Origin: Thiomicrorhabdus sp. ZW0627
GTDB lineage: Bacteria; Pseudomonadota; Gammaproteobacteria; Thiomicrospirales; Thiomicrospiraceae
Assembly (NCBI RefSeq): GCF_029767005.1
Contig: NZ_JARUQR010000001.1
Coordinates: 1,049,028-1,113,027, forward strand
Direction of reading: 5' to 3'
Length of the DNA: 64,000 nt
Of this stretch, positions 36,303 through 45,476 are shown in pieces; positions within the stretch are counted from its first letter, which is position 1, and each line of letters begins with the position of its first letter. The translations under genes were made by a program, and so were the position numbers. The notes beneath the pieces were generated by a model, which saw only the letters and a list, made by a program, of their open reading frames with translations, was not told where the DNA came from and searched no databases.

Positions 36303-37952
36303 ATGAATACACCGGCTGAACTTTTCGATTCCTTACGCTTCCTGATCATTGAGGTGCATAAGCAGCTTCAGGCTGTCGAATCGTTTCTGGAAACCGGTGA
36401 ACGTGCACAAGCCGAAAAAAGCCTGGGCCGAGTCGACTACATCGACAACTACCAACTCAGCCTGCTCAACCGCAGCACCGAATACCTGGTCAACCAACCG
36501 CTATACAGTGAAAACGGCGAATCGCAGATACTGGTGCAAAGCTATCAACACCTCGCCCACAGCCTTAAAGAACTGTCTAGACAATTGGAAACCGTCGCCT
36601 ATCAGGCGATGAACCTAAGCAGTCTGAAGCTGATTCAGAAGCCTAATTTATTCAAAGCCTTAGACACCTTAAGAAGCGGGCTGGAACTAATCGAACCCGC
36701 GATGCTGCTGGACACTTCTCAGGCCGCCGTAGACATCTGCCGCCTACAGCTTCGCATTTCCAAACTCTGTCAGGAACAATTAGAGAAATACCAGCTCCGT
36801 CTCAAGAGAGGTCAACAAACCAAAGCTCTGATGGACGCCAGCTTTATCATCAAGGACATCAATCAGCTTGGCGAAGCCTTGTTGCGTATCGGTGAATCGA
36901 TTCTCTCCGCCAACCTCGGACAAAGCATCAAGCTGGAACGTTACCACTCCTTGACCGAAACCGTCAGCGCGTTGGATCTTGATCCGAACGCGCCTCACTT
37001 CTCTATCACGAGCGTTGCGGAAACCAAATCCGGCTGCACCATTTCCGGGGTTTCCAGCAGTAATGATCCAACCGACGACGAGTTGCTGGCAATCTTCAAA
37101 GAAGGCAAGAAGCAGAAACTGCTGGAAGAGAAAAAAGGGATCGAAAGCTGGAACAAAAAATTCCCGGGTATCGCTCCCAAGGTGTACTCCTATCACAAGA
37201 GCGGCAACAAAGCCGCCCTGCTATATGAATATGTGACCGGTGAAACCTTCGACCAGTTCATCAGCAACCTCGACCGCACGAATCTGGAAGCGGGCCTGAA
37301 CAAACTCTTCTCGCTGCTGCTTGAAATCTGGGATGAAACCCAAATCAAGGATCGGCACTCGGCCGACTTCATGGGGCAGCTCTACAAGCGCCTCAATGAC
37401 GTCTACAGAGTGCATCCGGATTTCGATCTCAGCGGATTCAAGGTCGGTGATGTCGAACAAGTTTCTCTGGAGTCCTTGATCAAAAAAGCGGCCAAACTGG
37501 AAGCCCGGTTGAAACCGCCTAAAAGCGTCTACATCCACGGCGACTTCAATATCGACAACATTATCTACGATCCGCTTGAAAAACAGATCAGCTTTATCGA
37601 TCTGCACCGCTCTGAATATTCGGATTACGTTCAGGATTTATCGGTGTTCATGGTCTCCAACTTCCGTATGGTGAATTTCGATCCTGACGTCCGCAAGCTG
37701 ATCGCGCTTTCCATGCAGGGGATCTATGAGTTCGGCGAACGTTATGCGCAGCAGGTCGGCGATGAAACTTACCACCTGAGAATGGCACTTGGCTTGGCAC
37801 GCTCATTCCTGAGTTCGACGCGATTCGTACTGGATACGGATCACGCCAAGGCCATGCACTACCGCGGCCGCTACCTGCTGCAACAAGTGATCAAACTGAA
37901 ACCGAAACAATATGAAACCTATCGAATTTCAAAGGAAATCTTCCGTGAGTAA
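36303..37952 (+). CDS. PhoU-like / aminoglycoside-phosphotransferase-like kinase fusion
   Basis: A 549-residue fusion. Residues 1 to about 215 are all-helical and resemble a PhoU-type pair of helical bundles (LRFLIIEVHKQLQAVESFLE, VDICRLQLRISKLCQEQLEK). Residues about 230-520 form an APH/choline-kinase-like domain: VYSYHKSGNKAALLYEYVTG, catalytic loop VYIHGDFNIDNIIYD (near 412) and metal motif SFIDLHRSEYSDYVQDLSVF. All catalytic residues expected for an active kinase appear present. The phosphate acceptor is unknown. It lies between the amphi-Trp and ATP-grasp genes. Confidence 0.75.
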   Translation: MNTPAELFDSLRFLIIEVHKQLQAVESFLETGERAQAEKSLGRVDYIDNYQLSLLNRSTEYLVNQPLYSENGESQILVQSYQHLAHSLKELSRQLETVAYQAMNLSSLKLIQKPNLFKALDTLRSGLELIEPAMLLDTSQAAVDICRLQLRISKLCQEQLEKYQLRLKRGQQTKALMDASFIIKDINQLGEALLRIGESILSANLGQSIKLERYHSLTETVSALDLDPNAPHFSITSVAETKSGCTISGVSSSNDPTDDELLAIFKEGKKQKLLEEKKGIESWNKKFPGIAPKVYSYHKSGNKAALLYEYVTGETFDQFISNLDRTNLEAGLNKLFSLLLEIWDETQIKDRHSADFMGQLYKRLNDVYRVHPDFDLSGFKVGDVEQVSLESLIKKAAKLEARLKPPKSVYIHGDFNIDNIIYDPLEKQISFIDLHRSEYSDYVQDLSVFMVSNFRMVNFDPDVRKLIALSMQGIYEFGERYAQQVGDETYHLRMALGLARSFLSSTRFVLDTDHAKAMHYRGRYLLQQVIKLKPKQYETYRISKEIFRE

Positions 37953-38853
37953 GCCATTATCCGAACTGAAAATCGGCGTTGTCGGAATACCAGGCAAATG
38001 GTCAACTGAAATACTGGCCGATGAAATCGAGGCCTTGACCGGATTCCGCTGCGTCATCGACATTGAAGACGTGGTCGCAGACCTTTCGGTTCCGGAAGTA
38101 CGATATAAGGATCACATCCTGTGTGAATTCGACGCCATTATCATTAAGAAAATCTCCCAGACTTATTCTCCGATGGTCCTGGACCGTCTTGAGATCCTGC
38201 GTTTCGTAGAGTGTTGCGGCGTGCAGATCTTCTCCAACCCGGCGGAAATCATCCGTCTGGTTGACCGCATGAGCTGTACCGTCTCTCTGGCCAAAGCCCA
38301 GATACCGATGCCGGAAACCATCATCACCGAAGACCTCGACGCCGCTTACCAAGCCGTTCAACGATTCGGCGAGGTGGTTTTGAAACCGCTGTTTTCAACC
38401 AAGGCACGCGGAATGGAAATACTTTCCTGCAAGACCTCGGAGAAAAAACTCAAACAACAGCTTCGCGATTATTTCACCATCCATAAATTCTTCTACATTC
38501 AGAAAAAGCTCAAGCTTCCCGGGCATGACATGGGACTGATCTTTTTGGGAGGGGAATACAAAGGCGCCTATGCCCGAGTCGGTAACGGCTCGAGTTGGAA
38601 CACCACCATTCATTCAGGCGGCAAGTACGCCAAGGTCGAACCGGGCGAGGAAATCATCGAAATGGCTCGCCGGGCCCAGGCGCAATTCAACCTCAGCTAC
38701 ACCACGGTCGACATTGCCGAAACCGATCAAGGCGCGGTCTGTTTTGAAGTCTCGGCGTTCGGCGGTTTCAAGGGCGCTCAAGAAGGCTTGGGCGTCAACA
38801 TGGCGAAACAGTACGCGGAATACGTCGTTCAGCAACTTCAACAATCGGAATAA
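37945..38853 (+). CDS. GAK-system ATP-grasp enzyme
   Basis: A 302-residue protein resembling RimK/glutathione-synthase-type ATP-grasp ligases: KIGVVGIPGKWSTEILADEI at the start, an ADRMSCTVSLAKAQIPMPET-like substrate hinge, FGEVVLKPLFSTKARGMEIL (ATP-binding Lys and Gly-rich loop) and a C-terminal CFEVSAFGGFKG metal site. It should join an acid to an amine using ATP; the substrates are unknown. A GTG at 37945 with AGGAAA 8 bases upstream overlaps the previous stop by 8 bases; the ATG at 37912 is the alternative. Confidence 0.78.
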   Translation: MSKPLSELKIGVVGIPGKWSTEILADEIEALTGFRCVIDIEDVVADLSVPEVRYKDHILCEFDAIIIKKISQTYSPMVLDRLEILRFVECCGVQIFSNPAEIIRLVDRMSCTVSLAKAQIPMPETIITEDLDAAYQAVQRFGEVVLKPLFSTKARGMEILSCKTSEKKLKQQLRDYFTIHKFFYIQKKLKLPGHDMGLIFLGGEYKGAYARVGNGSSWNTTIHSGGKYAKVEPGEEIIEMARRAQAQFNLSYTTVDIAETDQGAVCFEVSAFGGFKGAQEGLGVNMAKQYAEYVVQQLQQSE

Positions 38854-38855
38854 GC

Positions 38856-40028
38856 ATGTATTCGACAGGCCACCCTCTTCTCGAAAAACTGTTACAACTG
38901 ACGGAAGAGTGGCCGCTTCAAAACGACGCCTTGCAACTGAACCTGACCGACCATCCAATCCGAATTCATAGTAATTCAACCGAGCTTCTGGCTATTCTGG
39001 AAGACTATTTCACCGGCTTGTGCGCCCGAATTCCCGGCAATGAACCCGAACTCCCGAACTCGCAAACCGTCTGCGTTTACCAAACCGGTGTACTGCACGA
39101 TGACATCCAACGTACGCCTTGGATTGACTGGCAGCGCGAACCTGGAAAAACCGGGCGTAAAGATGCTGTGTGCGACACAGAATTCCAAAATCAGCCGGTA
39201 CGCCTACTGCATAAAGTCAAAACCGGAATGCTGTTCCTGCAACCGGCTCCGCCAAAAGACGAGTCAATAGCTTCTTTGAAACCGATGGCATTCGGCCCGG
39301 CCGAAAACCGAAGCAGCCAGATCATCAACTTCATCCTCACCCAATACCTGAACCATCATCTGCGTCATGGGTGGCTACTGGGACACGCCTCAGCCATGCA
39401 GTTTGACCATAAAGGCGTGGCATTTGCCGGTCTGTCCGGCGGGGGCAAGTCGACGCTGATGCTTCACCTTCTAGAACACGGCCAGCATTTCATCAGTAAC
39501 GACCGTCTTCTGATGAAAATCAATCCTGACGGCTCCCTAAACATGCGCGGCATCCCCAAACAACCACGTATCAATCCAGGGACGATTGTGCACAACCCGC
39601 GTTTGCACCCTCTCATCAGTGAACAGGAGCGTGCCGACTTTTTGGCCATGCCGAGTGAATCTCTGAGAGCTCTGGAACAGAAATACGACGCGCCGGTTCA
39701 TAACCTGTATCATCCAGAGTGTTATCAATCCGAAGCGCTGATGGATGCGCTGTTTATTCTCAATTGGCAGGCGCAATCCGAACAGCCGACGTCCGTCAGT
39801 GAAGTGGATATCAGTGAAAGAACCGATTTGCTTCCGGCCATCATGAAAACGCCGGGGCCTTTCTTCGCAAAGGATTCAAATGGATTTCTGCCGAACGGCT
39901 TCCAACCCGACGCAAACGATTACAACACCCTGCTAAAACATTGCCATGTCTACGAAGTGACTGGAAACATCGATTTCGATGCTGCCAAACAACAGGTTCT
40001 CGAACGCCTGTCGAAGATCGAAAAATAA
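38856..40028 (+). CDS. HprK-related kinase B
   Basis: A 390-residue protein whose C-terminal two-thirds matches HPr-kinase-like P-loop proteins: GWLLGHASAMQFDHKGVAFA then Walker A GLSGGGKSTLMLHLLEHG (near 192), followed by FISNDRLLM, the HprK-type metal site. Pro/Gly-rich RGIPKQPRINPGTIVHNPRL comes next. HPr kinases phosphorylate serine on a small protein; here the target could be a partner such as the amphi-Trp protein, which is speculation. It starts 2 bases after the ATP-grasp stop. Confidence 0.8.
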   Translation: MYSTGHPLLEKLLQLTEEWPLQNDALQLNLTDHPIRIHSNSTELLAILEDYFTGLCARIPGNEPELPNSQTVCVYQTGVLHDDIQRTPWIDWQREPGKTGRKDAVCDTEFQNQPVRLLHKVKTGMLFLQPAPPKDESIASLKPMAFGPAENRSSQIINFILTQYLNHHLRHGWLLGHASAMQFDHKGVAFAGLSGGGKSTLMLHLLEHGQHFISNDRLLMKINPDGSLNMRGIPKQPRINPGTIVHNPRLHPLISEQERADFLAMPSESLRALEQKYDAPVHNLYHPECYQSEALMDALFILNWQAQSEQPTSVSEVDISERTDLLPAIMKTPGPFFAKDSNGFLPNGFQPDANDYNTLLKHCHVYEVTGNIDFDAAKQQVLERLSKIEK

Positions 40029-40365
40029 ACCGAACATCTAAACAATCATTACGGTTTTAATTATTGAGCATCGAGTTTGTGCACAACGGTTTTGTTCACC
40101 TTCTCCCTGGAATAAATTGTGCAAAGTTCTTAATGCCGTGAACGGTTAAAAAACGCGGCTGTTTGAGTGAAACGAGTTCCGCGTTTTCAGTGAACAAGTT
40201 TAGAACTTGCCGATTTATGGAATGGAGAGCCCTTTTTGTGGTTACTATTTTTGGGCAAGCAAAAATAGTGACGGGAAGCCTTCTCTCACTTTAAAGTGCA
40301 AAAGCTACAATCGAAGGGCTTCTCAAAAAAGATAGGTAGGACTGTCCGTTTAGGTTTGCAATTAC
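40029..40365. other. non-coding gap with a 13-bp hairpin
   Basis: No supported gene. At 40241-40272 GTTACTATTTTTG and CAAAAATAGTGAC form a nearly perfect stem around a GGCAAG loop. It is flanked by GAGAGCCCTTTTT and GAAGGGCTTCTC, themselves roughly inverted. This resembles a class of intergenic palindromic repeats seen in several gammaproteobacteria; only one copy was noticed here. Confidence 0.5.
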
Positions 40366-41292
40366 TTAACCATTCAAACCGAACAATTCTTTGATATGCT
40401 CGGCGGCGCTCATACTTAAAGCCGCCAGATCGTAACCGCCTTCCAGAACCGAGACCACTTTCCCTTCGGCAAATTCATCCGCGATCGCGACAATCTCGCC
40501 GGTAATCCAACGATAGTCGTTTTCATGCAGACGCAGATTCGCCAAAGGGTCTAGAAAGTGACCGTCGAACCCGGCGGATACCAATATCAATTGCGGTTTG
40601 AAGGCTTTCAAGGCGGGAAAGCCATGCGTTAGCCAGTGCTCACGGAAGACATCGCTGTCGCTGAACTTGGCCAGCGGAATCTTTACCATGTTCGGCAGAT
40701 CGGAAACCGGATCGCTGTAAGGATAAAGGGGATGTTCAAAGCTCGAACCGAACCAGACACGCGGTTCCCGGCGCACATAGGACTCGGTGCCGTTACCGTG
40801 ATGAACATCAAAATCAACAATCGCCACCCGTTCGTAACCGTACTTTTGCAAAGCATAAGCCGCACCGATTGCCACATTGTTAAACAGGCAGAAGCCTTTC
40901 GGTTCGTTGTATTCAGCATGATGACCCGGTGGGCGGACATTGCAGAACACCCGTTTCGCCTTGCCGTTTTCAACCGCGTCGATGCCGTCCAGCACTGCAC
41001 CGGCGGCATGTCTTGCGGCCACCATGGAATCGGGACTCAGGTAGACATCCTCGCCGATCTGGCGCACCCCTTCTTCCGGCAACGCCTCCTCAAGCTTTGG
41101 CGCCAGCCTCGGATCATGAACCAACGCCAATTCCTCATCAGTAGCCGCTCTTGATTGCGCATGCAAAAACCAGTCGAACAACTGGGTACTGATGAGCTGA
41201 TCCTGAATCCGGCCGATGCGTTCGGGCATCTCAGGATGATAAACGCCATTGTCATGCAAACGACACAGAGAATGAGTAATATAGAGATTCAT
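40366..41292 (-). CDS. histone-deacetylase family (AcuC/AphA-like) deacetylase
   Basis: A 308-residue zinc-dependent deacetylase: catalytic pair RPPGHHAEYNEPKGFCLFNN, zinc ligands VDFDVHHGNGTE and SAGFDGHFLDP, and the glycine-rich VLEGGYDL. All ligands are present. It may deacetylate acetyl-lysine in proteins or small acetylamines. The ATG at 41292 with GGAGAG upstream was chosen over a TTG at 41307. It is divergent from, and 28 bases away from, a Pat-type protein acetyltransferase gene, which supports the lysine-deacetylase reading. Confidence 0.88.
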   Translation of the reverse strand: MNLYITHSLCRLHDNGVYHPEMPERIGRIQDQLISTQLFDWFLHAQSRAATDEELALVHDPRLAPKLEEALPEEGVRQIGEDVYLSPDSMVAARHAAGAVLDGIDAVENGKAKRVFCNVRPPGHHAEYNEPKGFCLFNNVAIGAAYALQKYGYERVAIVDFDVHHGNGTESYVRREPRVWFGSSFEHPLYPYSDPVSDLPNMVKIPLAKFSDSDVFREHWLTHGFPALKAFKPQLILVSAGFDGHFLDPLANLRLHENDYRWITGEIVAIADEFAEGKVVSVLEGGYDLAALSMSAAEHIKELFGLNG

Positions 41293-41320
41293 CAGGCCAC
41301 TCTCCAAATAGGTGATTGAT

Positions 41321-44023
41321 ATGGGTCCGCATTACTTGTCGAAGCTTTTCAAACCGAACAGCGTGGCGATTTTCGGTGCCAGCGACCGGCCCGAATCGGT
41401 CGGTGCCAACGCTCTGCAGAACATGCTCAAAGCCGGATTCAAAGGGAAGCTCTACCCGATTAATCCTAAACACGCCAAAGTACAAAATCAAGCGTGCTAT
41501 CCAAATATTGCAGAATTACCCGAAACGCCGGAACTGGCCGTCATCGCCACGCCGGTCCACACCATCGCGTCGATCATCCAGGCTTGCGGCGAAAAAGGCG
41601 TGGCCAATGCGGTGATTCTGTCGGCCGGTTTTGAAGACGAAGCCGGCAAACGCCTACAACAGCAAATCACTGCAACCGCACACGCTTACGGCATGCGCCT
41701 ACTGGGACCCAACTGCCTCGGTATACTTCGACCCGAAATCGGTTTGAACGCCACCTTCAGCAAAAACCAGGCAAAGCCGGGCAACCTGGCACTGGTCTCG
41801 CAATCGGGTGCTCTTTGCACTGCGGTATTGGATTGGGCGGAAGCCAATGACGTCGGTTTTTCACAGGTGATTTCTACCGGCGACGCGGCGGACATCGACT
41901 TCGGGGAAATCCTCGACTTCCTCGCCAGCGACTCCAAGACCCACAGCATCCTGCTCTACATCGAAGGCATCACCAATGCGCGCGGGTTTATTAGCGGCTT
42001 GAAAGCGGCTGCGCGCATGAAACCGGTTATCCTGCTGAAATCCGGACGCATGCCGGAAGGCAACCGCGCCGCCTTCTCACACACTGGAGCGCTCATCGGC
42101 GGAGACGATGTATTCAATTCCGCAATTGCGCGGGCCGGAGCAATCCGGGTACAGACCATCTCCCAACTTTTCGCCGCCGCCAAGACCCTGTCCGACAACA
42201 TCAAACTGAAAAAGAACCGTCTGGCGATACTGACCAACGGCGGCGGGCCTGGCGTTATGGCCACAGACAGGGCGGCGGAACTCGGCATCCAACTGCCACA
42301 ACCGAGTGAACAAAGCCTCAAGGACTTGGATGAATGTCTGCCAAAGCACTGGTCACACGGTAACCCCATCGACATACTGGGTGACGCCACAGGGGAACGC
42401 TACGTGCAGGCATTACAGATCTGTCAGAACAACGACCTTTACGACGGCATACTGGTGATGCTTACCCCTCAGGCGATGACCGAACCGACCGCCGTTGCCG
42501 AAGCGCTGATCGAATTCACGAAAAAACACCCAAAAGGCAAACCGATTTTCACCGCCTGGTTGGGCGAAACCCTTGTGAACGAAGCCAGAACCCTGTTCCG
42601 AAACAATCAAATCCCTACCTTCCGGACACCTGAAGCGGCAGTAGAAGCTTTTGCCTTCCTCTCCGCCTATCACCAGAACCAACAGTTGTTGATGCAGACT
42701 CCGGCCAGTGCCGACCAATATTGCAGCCATGCGGACGTTGGCGGCTCTCGCCTGATCATCGAAGCGGCACTTGCCGAACACAGAAGCATTTTAAGCAGTA
42801 CCGAAACCCGTGCCGTGATGCACGCCTTCGGCATCCCTATCACGCCAGCAATCGAAGCCGGCAACGCCAACCAGGCCATGGTGGCGGCCGAATCTTTAGG
42901 GTTTCCGGTCAGCTTGAAGATCAACTCGCCCGACCTGACGCATAAATCCGATAACGGCGGCGTGAAACTCAATGTGCGCACCGCACAGGAAGTACGCCAC
43001 GAATTCGGCGTCATGATGGAACGCATACAGGAACTCCAGCCAAAAGCTAAAATCCTCGGCGTTACTGTCGAGCCCATGTACCCGACACATCATGCACGGG
43101 AGTTGCTCGTGGGCGTGATGCGCGACCCAGTGTTTGGTCCGGCCATCACTTTCGGCAGCGGCGGCACCGCAGTCGAGGTACTACAAGATCGGACTGTCGC
43201 GCTGCCGCCGTTGAACGATTACATCGCCAACAAGATGATTTCGCAGACCAAAGTCGCCAAGATGCTCGACAGTTTCCGTGGTCTGCCGGCAGTAAACCGA
43301 GATGCCATCGTCGACGTCCTGTTACGCATTTCAGATATGGTGTCCCAGCTACCGGAGATCATCGAACTCGACATCAATCCCCTGTTTGCGGATGAAAACG
43401 GCGTCATGGCGGTGGATGCGCGTATTCTGGTGCAAAGCCCGAGCGCCCATCAAGCGCCTTATCAGCACATGGCAATTCACCCTTACCCTGCGGAATTGGT
43501 TCAGAACGTCCAGACCCAGACCGGTCTGGAATTGACGATCCGTCCAATCCGCCCGGAAGATGCCAAAATGGAGGTCGATTTCGTCGACAACCTTTCAAAA
43601 CGCAGCCGTTACCTGCGCTTCATGAACAACTTGCAGAAATTGACGCCGGAAATGCTGTCTCGCTTCACCCAGATCGATTACGACCGTGAAATGGCGCTCA
43701 TTGCAACGACTGAAAATGACAACCATGAAACGATTGAAATCGCCGTAACGCGTTACACCACTAATCCGGACGGCCACTCCTGCGAAATGGCGATTGTGGT
43801 CAGGGACGACTATCAACATCAAGGCGTCGGCGCCCTATTGCTGAAAAGCCTGATAAAACATGCTAAAGCCAAAGGATTGCACCAGATGGAAGGCGAGGTG
43901 CTGACGGAAAATCAGGGGATGCTGACGTTGGCGAAGAGCTTCGGTTTCAAACTGACGCCATTAGAGGAGGATCCTCAGGTCATGGCCATTTCATTAAACC
44001 TGTTGAAAACCCCGCTTCATTAA
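41321..44023 (+). CDS. Pat-type fusion: acyl-CoA synthetase (NDP-forming) plus GNAT acetyltransferase
   Basis: A 900-residue protein. Residues ~10-140: CoA-binding Rossmann domain (NSVAIFGASDRPESVGANAL). ~150-300: ligase domain with FSHTGALIGGDDVFNSA. ~490-715: ATP-grasp (GFPVSLKINSPDLTHKSDNG, GVKLNV, FGSGGTAVEV). ~735-890: GNAT with acetyl-CoA loop YQHQGVGALLLKSL. This is the architecture of Pat/YfiQ, which acetylates lysines, for example of acetyl-CoA synthetase. Whether the synthetase part is active cannot be told by eye. The ATG at 41321 with AGGTGAT upstream is favoured over a GTG at 41312. Confidence 0.88.
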   Translation: MGPHYLSKLFKPNSVAIFGASDRPESVGANALQNMLKAGFKGKLYPINPKHAKVQNQACYPNIAELPETPELAVIATPVHTIASIIQACGEKGVANAVILSAGFEDEAGKRLQQQITATAHAYGMRLLGPNCLGILRPEIGLNATFSKNQAKPGNLALVSQSGALCTAVLDWAEANDVGFSQVISTGDAADIDFGEILDFLASDSKTHSILLYIEGITNARGFISGLKAAARMKPVILLKSGRMPEGNRAAFSHTGALIGGDDVFNSAIARAGAIRVQTISQLFAAAKTLSDNIKLKKNRLAILTNGGGPGVMATDRAAELGIQLPQPSEQSLKDLDECLPKHWSHGNPIDILGDATGERYVQALQICQNNDLYDGILVMLTPQAMTEPTAVAEALIEFTKKHPKGKPIFTAWLGETLVNEARTLFRNNQIPTFRTPEAAVEAFAFLSAYHQNQQLLMQTPASADQYCSHADVGGSRLIIEAALAEHRSILSSTETRAVMHAFGIPITPAIEAGNANQAMVAAESLGFPVSLKINSPDLTHKSDNGGVKLNVRTAQEVRHEFGVMMERIQELQPKAKILGVTVEPMYPTHHARELLVGVMRDPVFGPAITFGSGGTAVEVLQDRTVALPPLNDYIANKMISQTKVAKMLDSFRGLPAVNRDAIVDVLLRISDMVSQLPEIIELDINPLFADENGVMAVDARILVQSPSAHQAPYQHMAIHPYPAELVQNVQTQTGLELTIRPIRPEDAKMEVDFVDNLSKRSRYLRFMNNLQKLTPEMLSRFTQIDYDREMALIATTENDNHETIEIAVTRYTTNPDGHSCEMAIVVRDDYQHQGVGALLLKSLIKHAKAKGLHQMEGEVLTENQGMLTLAKSFGFKLTPLEEDPQVMAISLNLLKTPLH

Positions 44024-44144
44024 CGCCATCCGAAAACCCGAGCAAGCTTGACGAAATACAAGAACAACTGTTGAAATGAATGTCAGTCAGTTCCTGCTGT
44101 AAATGAGAACATCACGATTTAAGAAACAGAAAGGAAAATTATCC

Positions 44145-44630
44145 ATGAAGCAACTTAAAGATCTCTTTACCATTTTCGGAAACTTTCTCTACCTTCTTGC
44201 CATTTTAATGTTGTTCGGAATCGCATTAATTTTAATGCTGCACTCCATCTGGGAGATCATCAGCGACTTCTGGTCTAAAGAATCCATGATCAAAAACATG
44301 CTGCAAGCGATAGGGGCAACCATTGTCGCAATCGCCATCATCGATGTCGCCAAATATCTGGCCGAGGAAGAATTATTCCGAGATCGTGAACTGCGGTCAC
44401 CTGCAGAAGCACGCAAGACGCTGACCAAAATCGTCACGATTCTCATCATCGCAATCGGCTTGGAAGGATTGGTCTACATTTTCAAAGCGGGACTCACCGA
44501 CCTACGTCTGCTACTTTACCCTGCTCTGCTTTTTACAACGTCCATACTGGCTCTGGTCGCATTAGGTGTCTACCAAAAACTCAGTATCAACTCGGAAATC
44601 AAAGCAGATAAAACTGAACAGGCCTGCTAG
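44145..44630 (+). CDS. small integral membrane protein of unknown function
   Basis: A 161-residue protein started at the ATG at 44145 (AAGGAAAA upstream). It has four hydrophobic segments at about 11-33, 45-65, 93-115 and 119-140, with a charged cytoplasmic-looking loop (AEEELFRDRELRSPAEARKT). No family is recognised. It lies alone between the Pat gene and the convergent anti-sigma gene. The stop region contains a CAGGCCTG octamer. Confidence 0.7.
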   Translation: MKQLKDLFTIFGNFLYLLAILMLFGIALILMLHSIWEIISDFWSKESMIKNMLQAIGATIVAIAIIDVAKYLAEEELFRDRELRSPAEARKTLTKIVTILIIAIGLEGLVYIFKAGLTDLRLLLYPALLFTTSILALVALGVYQKLSINSEIKADKTEQAC

Positions 44631-44639
44631 AAATCAATT

Positions 44640-45476
44640 TCAAGCGAAACGAACCGCCTCAAAGAAACGCATCTGCGCCAAGGCCAGCTGCTCCATGCTG
44701 TTGCCGACAATCGCCACGATGCCGCCTTTGACCGGAATCAACTCGCCGGTGTAACCACCAGCCTTAAACGCTTCCATCGCGGTCAACTGCTGTCCCGGCA
44801 TCACGATAACGGTGACTGGGCCAGCTTCATCCTGCATGACGATGTGCAACCCCTTCTGTCCCTCGATCACGCACTCTCCGGCATAGCTCATCGAACCGAT
44901 CGGTTTCTCAAGCGTCGCACCGACCTTGGTGAATAGTGCCTTTATTTCGCCGGCTGAATGAGGCGGGGTCTGAGCCAACATTAAAGAGGGGTCTTCCGCC
45001 ATATGATCAAGAATGTGTGCCACCATTTCGTCACCCGTAATCGTGGAGTCATAGTAATGTTGAGCCTGCCACAGCCCGACAAACAGAACCGCGACCAATA
45101 CACTCGCCGCCACTCTCGCCTTAACGTTCAGTTTTGAAAAATGCCCACGAGAAAACCAGGAAACCAATCCGGCCTGCTTGGATTTCTGAACACGACAGGA
45201 GCATTCGATCACGTCCGCTGAATCCAAGGCGTCATTGAAATCAGAAACCTTTTGGGTAGATTTTGCAATTTCACGGTAACTTTCGTTCAGAAGTATCCGC
45301 GCTTTCAACCCTTCGGGAATCTCGACCTTCAACACATCGTGAACCATCTGATCCAGCTCACGATACTGTTTGATCAGCGACTTGAACTCCGGCTCCCGGT
45401 TCACAAACATCACCATTTCATTGTCCAGCACCTGAGGGTTGTGCAACAATCTTTTTCTAAATTCTAATTCATTCAT
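44640..45476 (-). CDS. anti-sigma factor-like membrane protein (DUF3379 type)
   Basis: A 278-residue protein with a cytoplasmic N-domain (FRKRLLHNPQVLDNEMVMFV, resembling DUF3379), one transmembrane helix near residues 121-139 (VAASVLVAVLFVGLWQAQ) and a periplasmic domain ending AQMRFFEAVRFA. It overlaps the sigma gene by 4 bases (ATGA), the standard arrangement of a sigma/anti-sigma pair. Probably holds the ECF factor at the membrane until a periplasmic signal arrives. Confidence 0.75.
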   Translation of the reverse strand: MNELEFRKRLLHNPQVLDNEMVMFVNREPEFKSLIKQYRELDQMVHDVLKVEIPEGLKARILLNESYREIAKSTQKVSDFNDALDSADVIECSCRVQKSKQAGLVSWFSRGHFSKLNVKARVAASVLVAVLFVGLWQAQHYYDSTITGDEMVAHILDHMAEDPSLMLAQTPPHSAGEIKALFTKVGATLEKPIGSMSYAGECVIEGQKGLHIVMQDEAGPVTVIVMPGQQLTAMEAFKAGGYTGELIPVKGGIVAIVGNSMEQLALAQMRFFEAVRFA

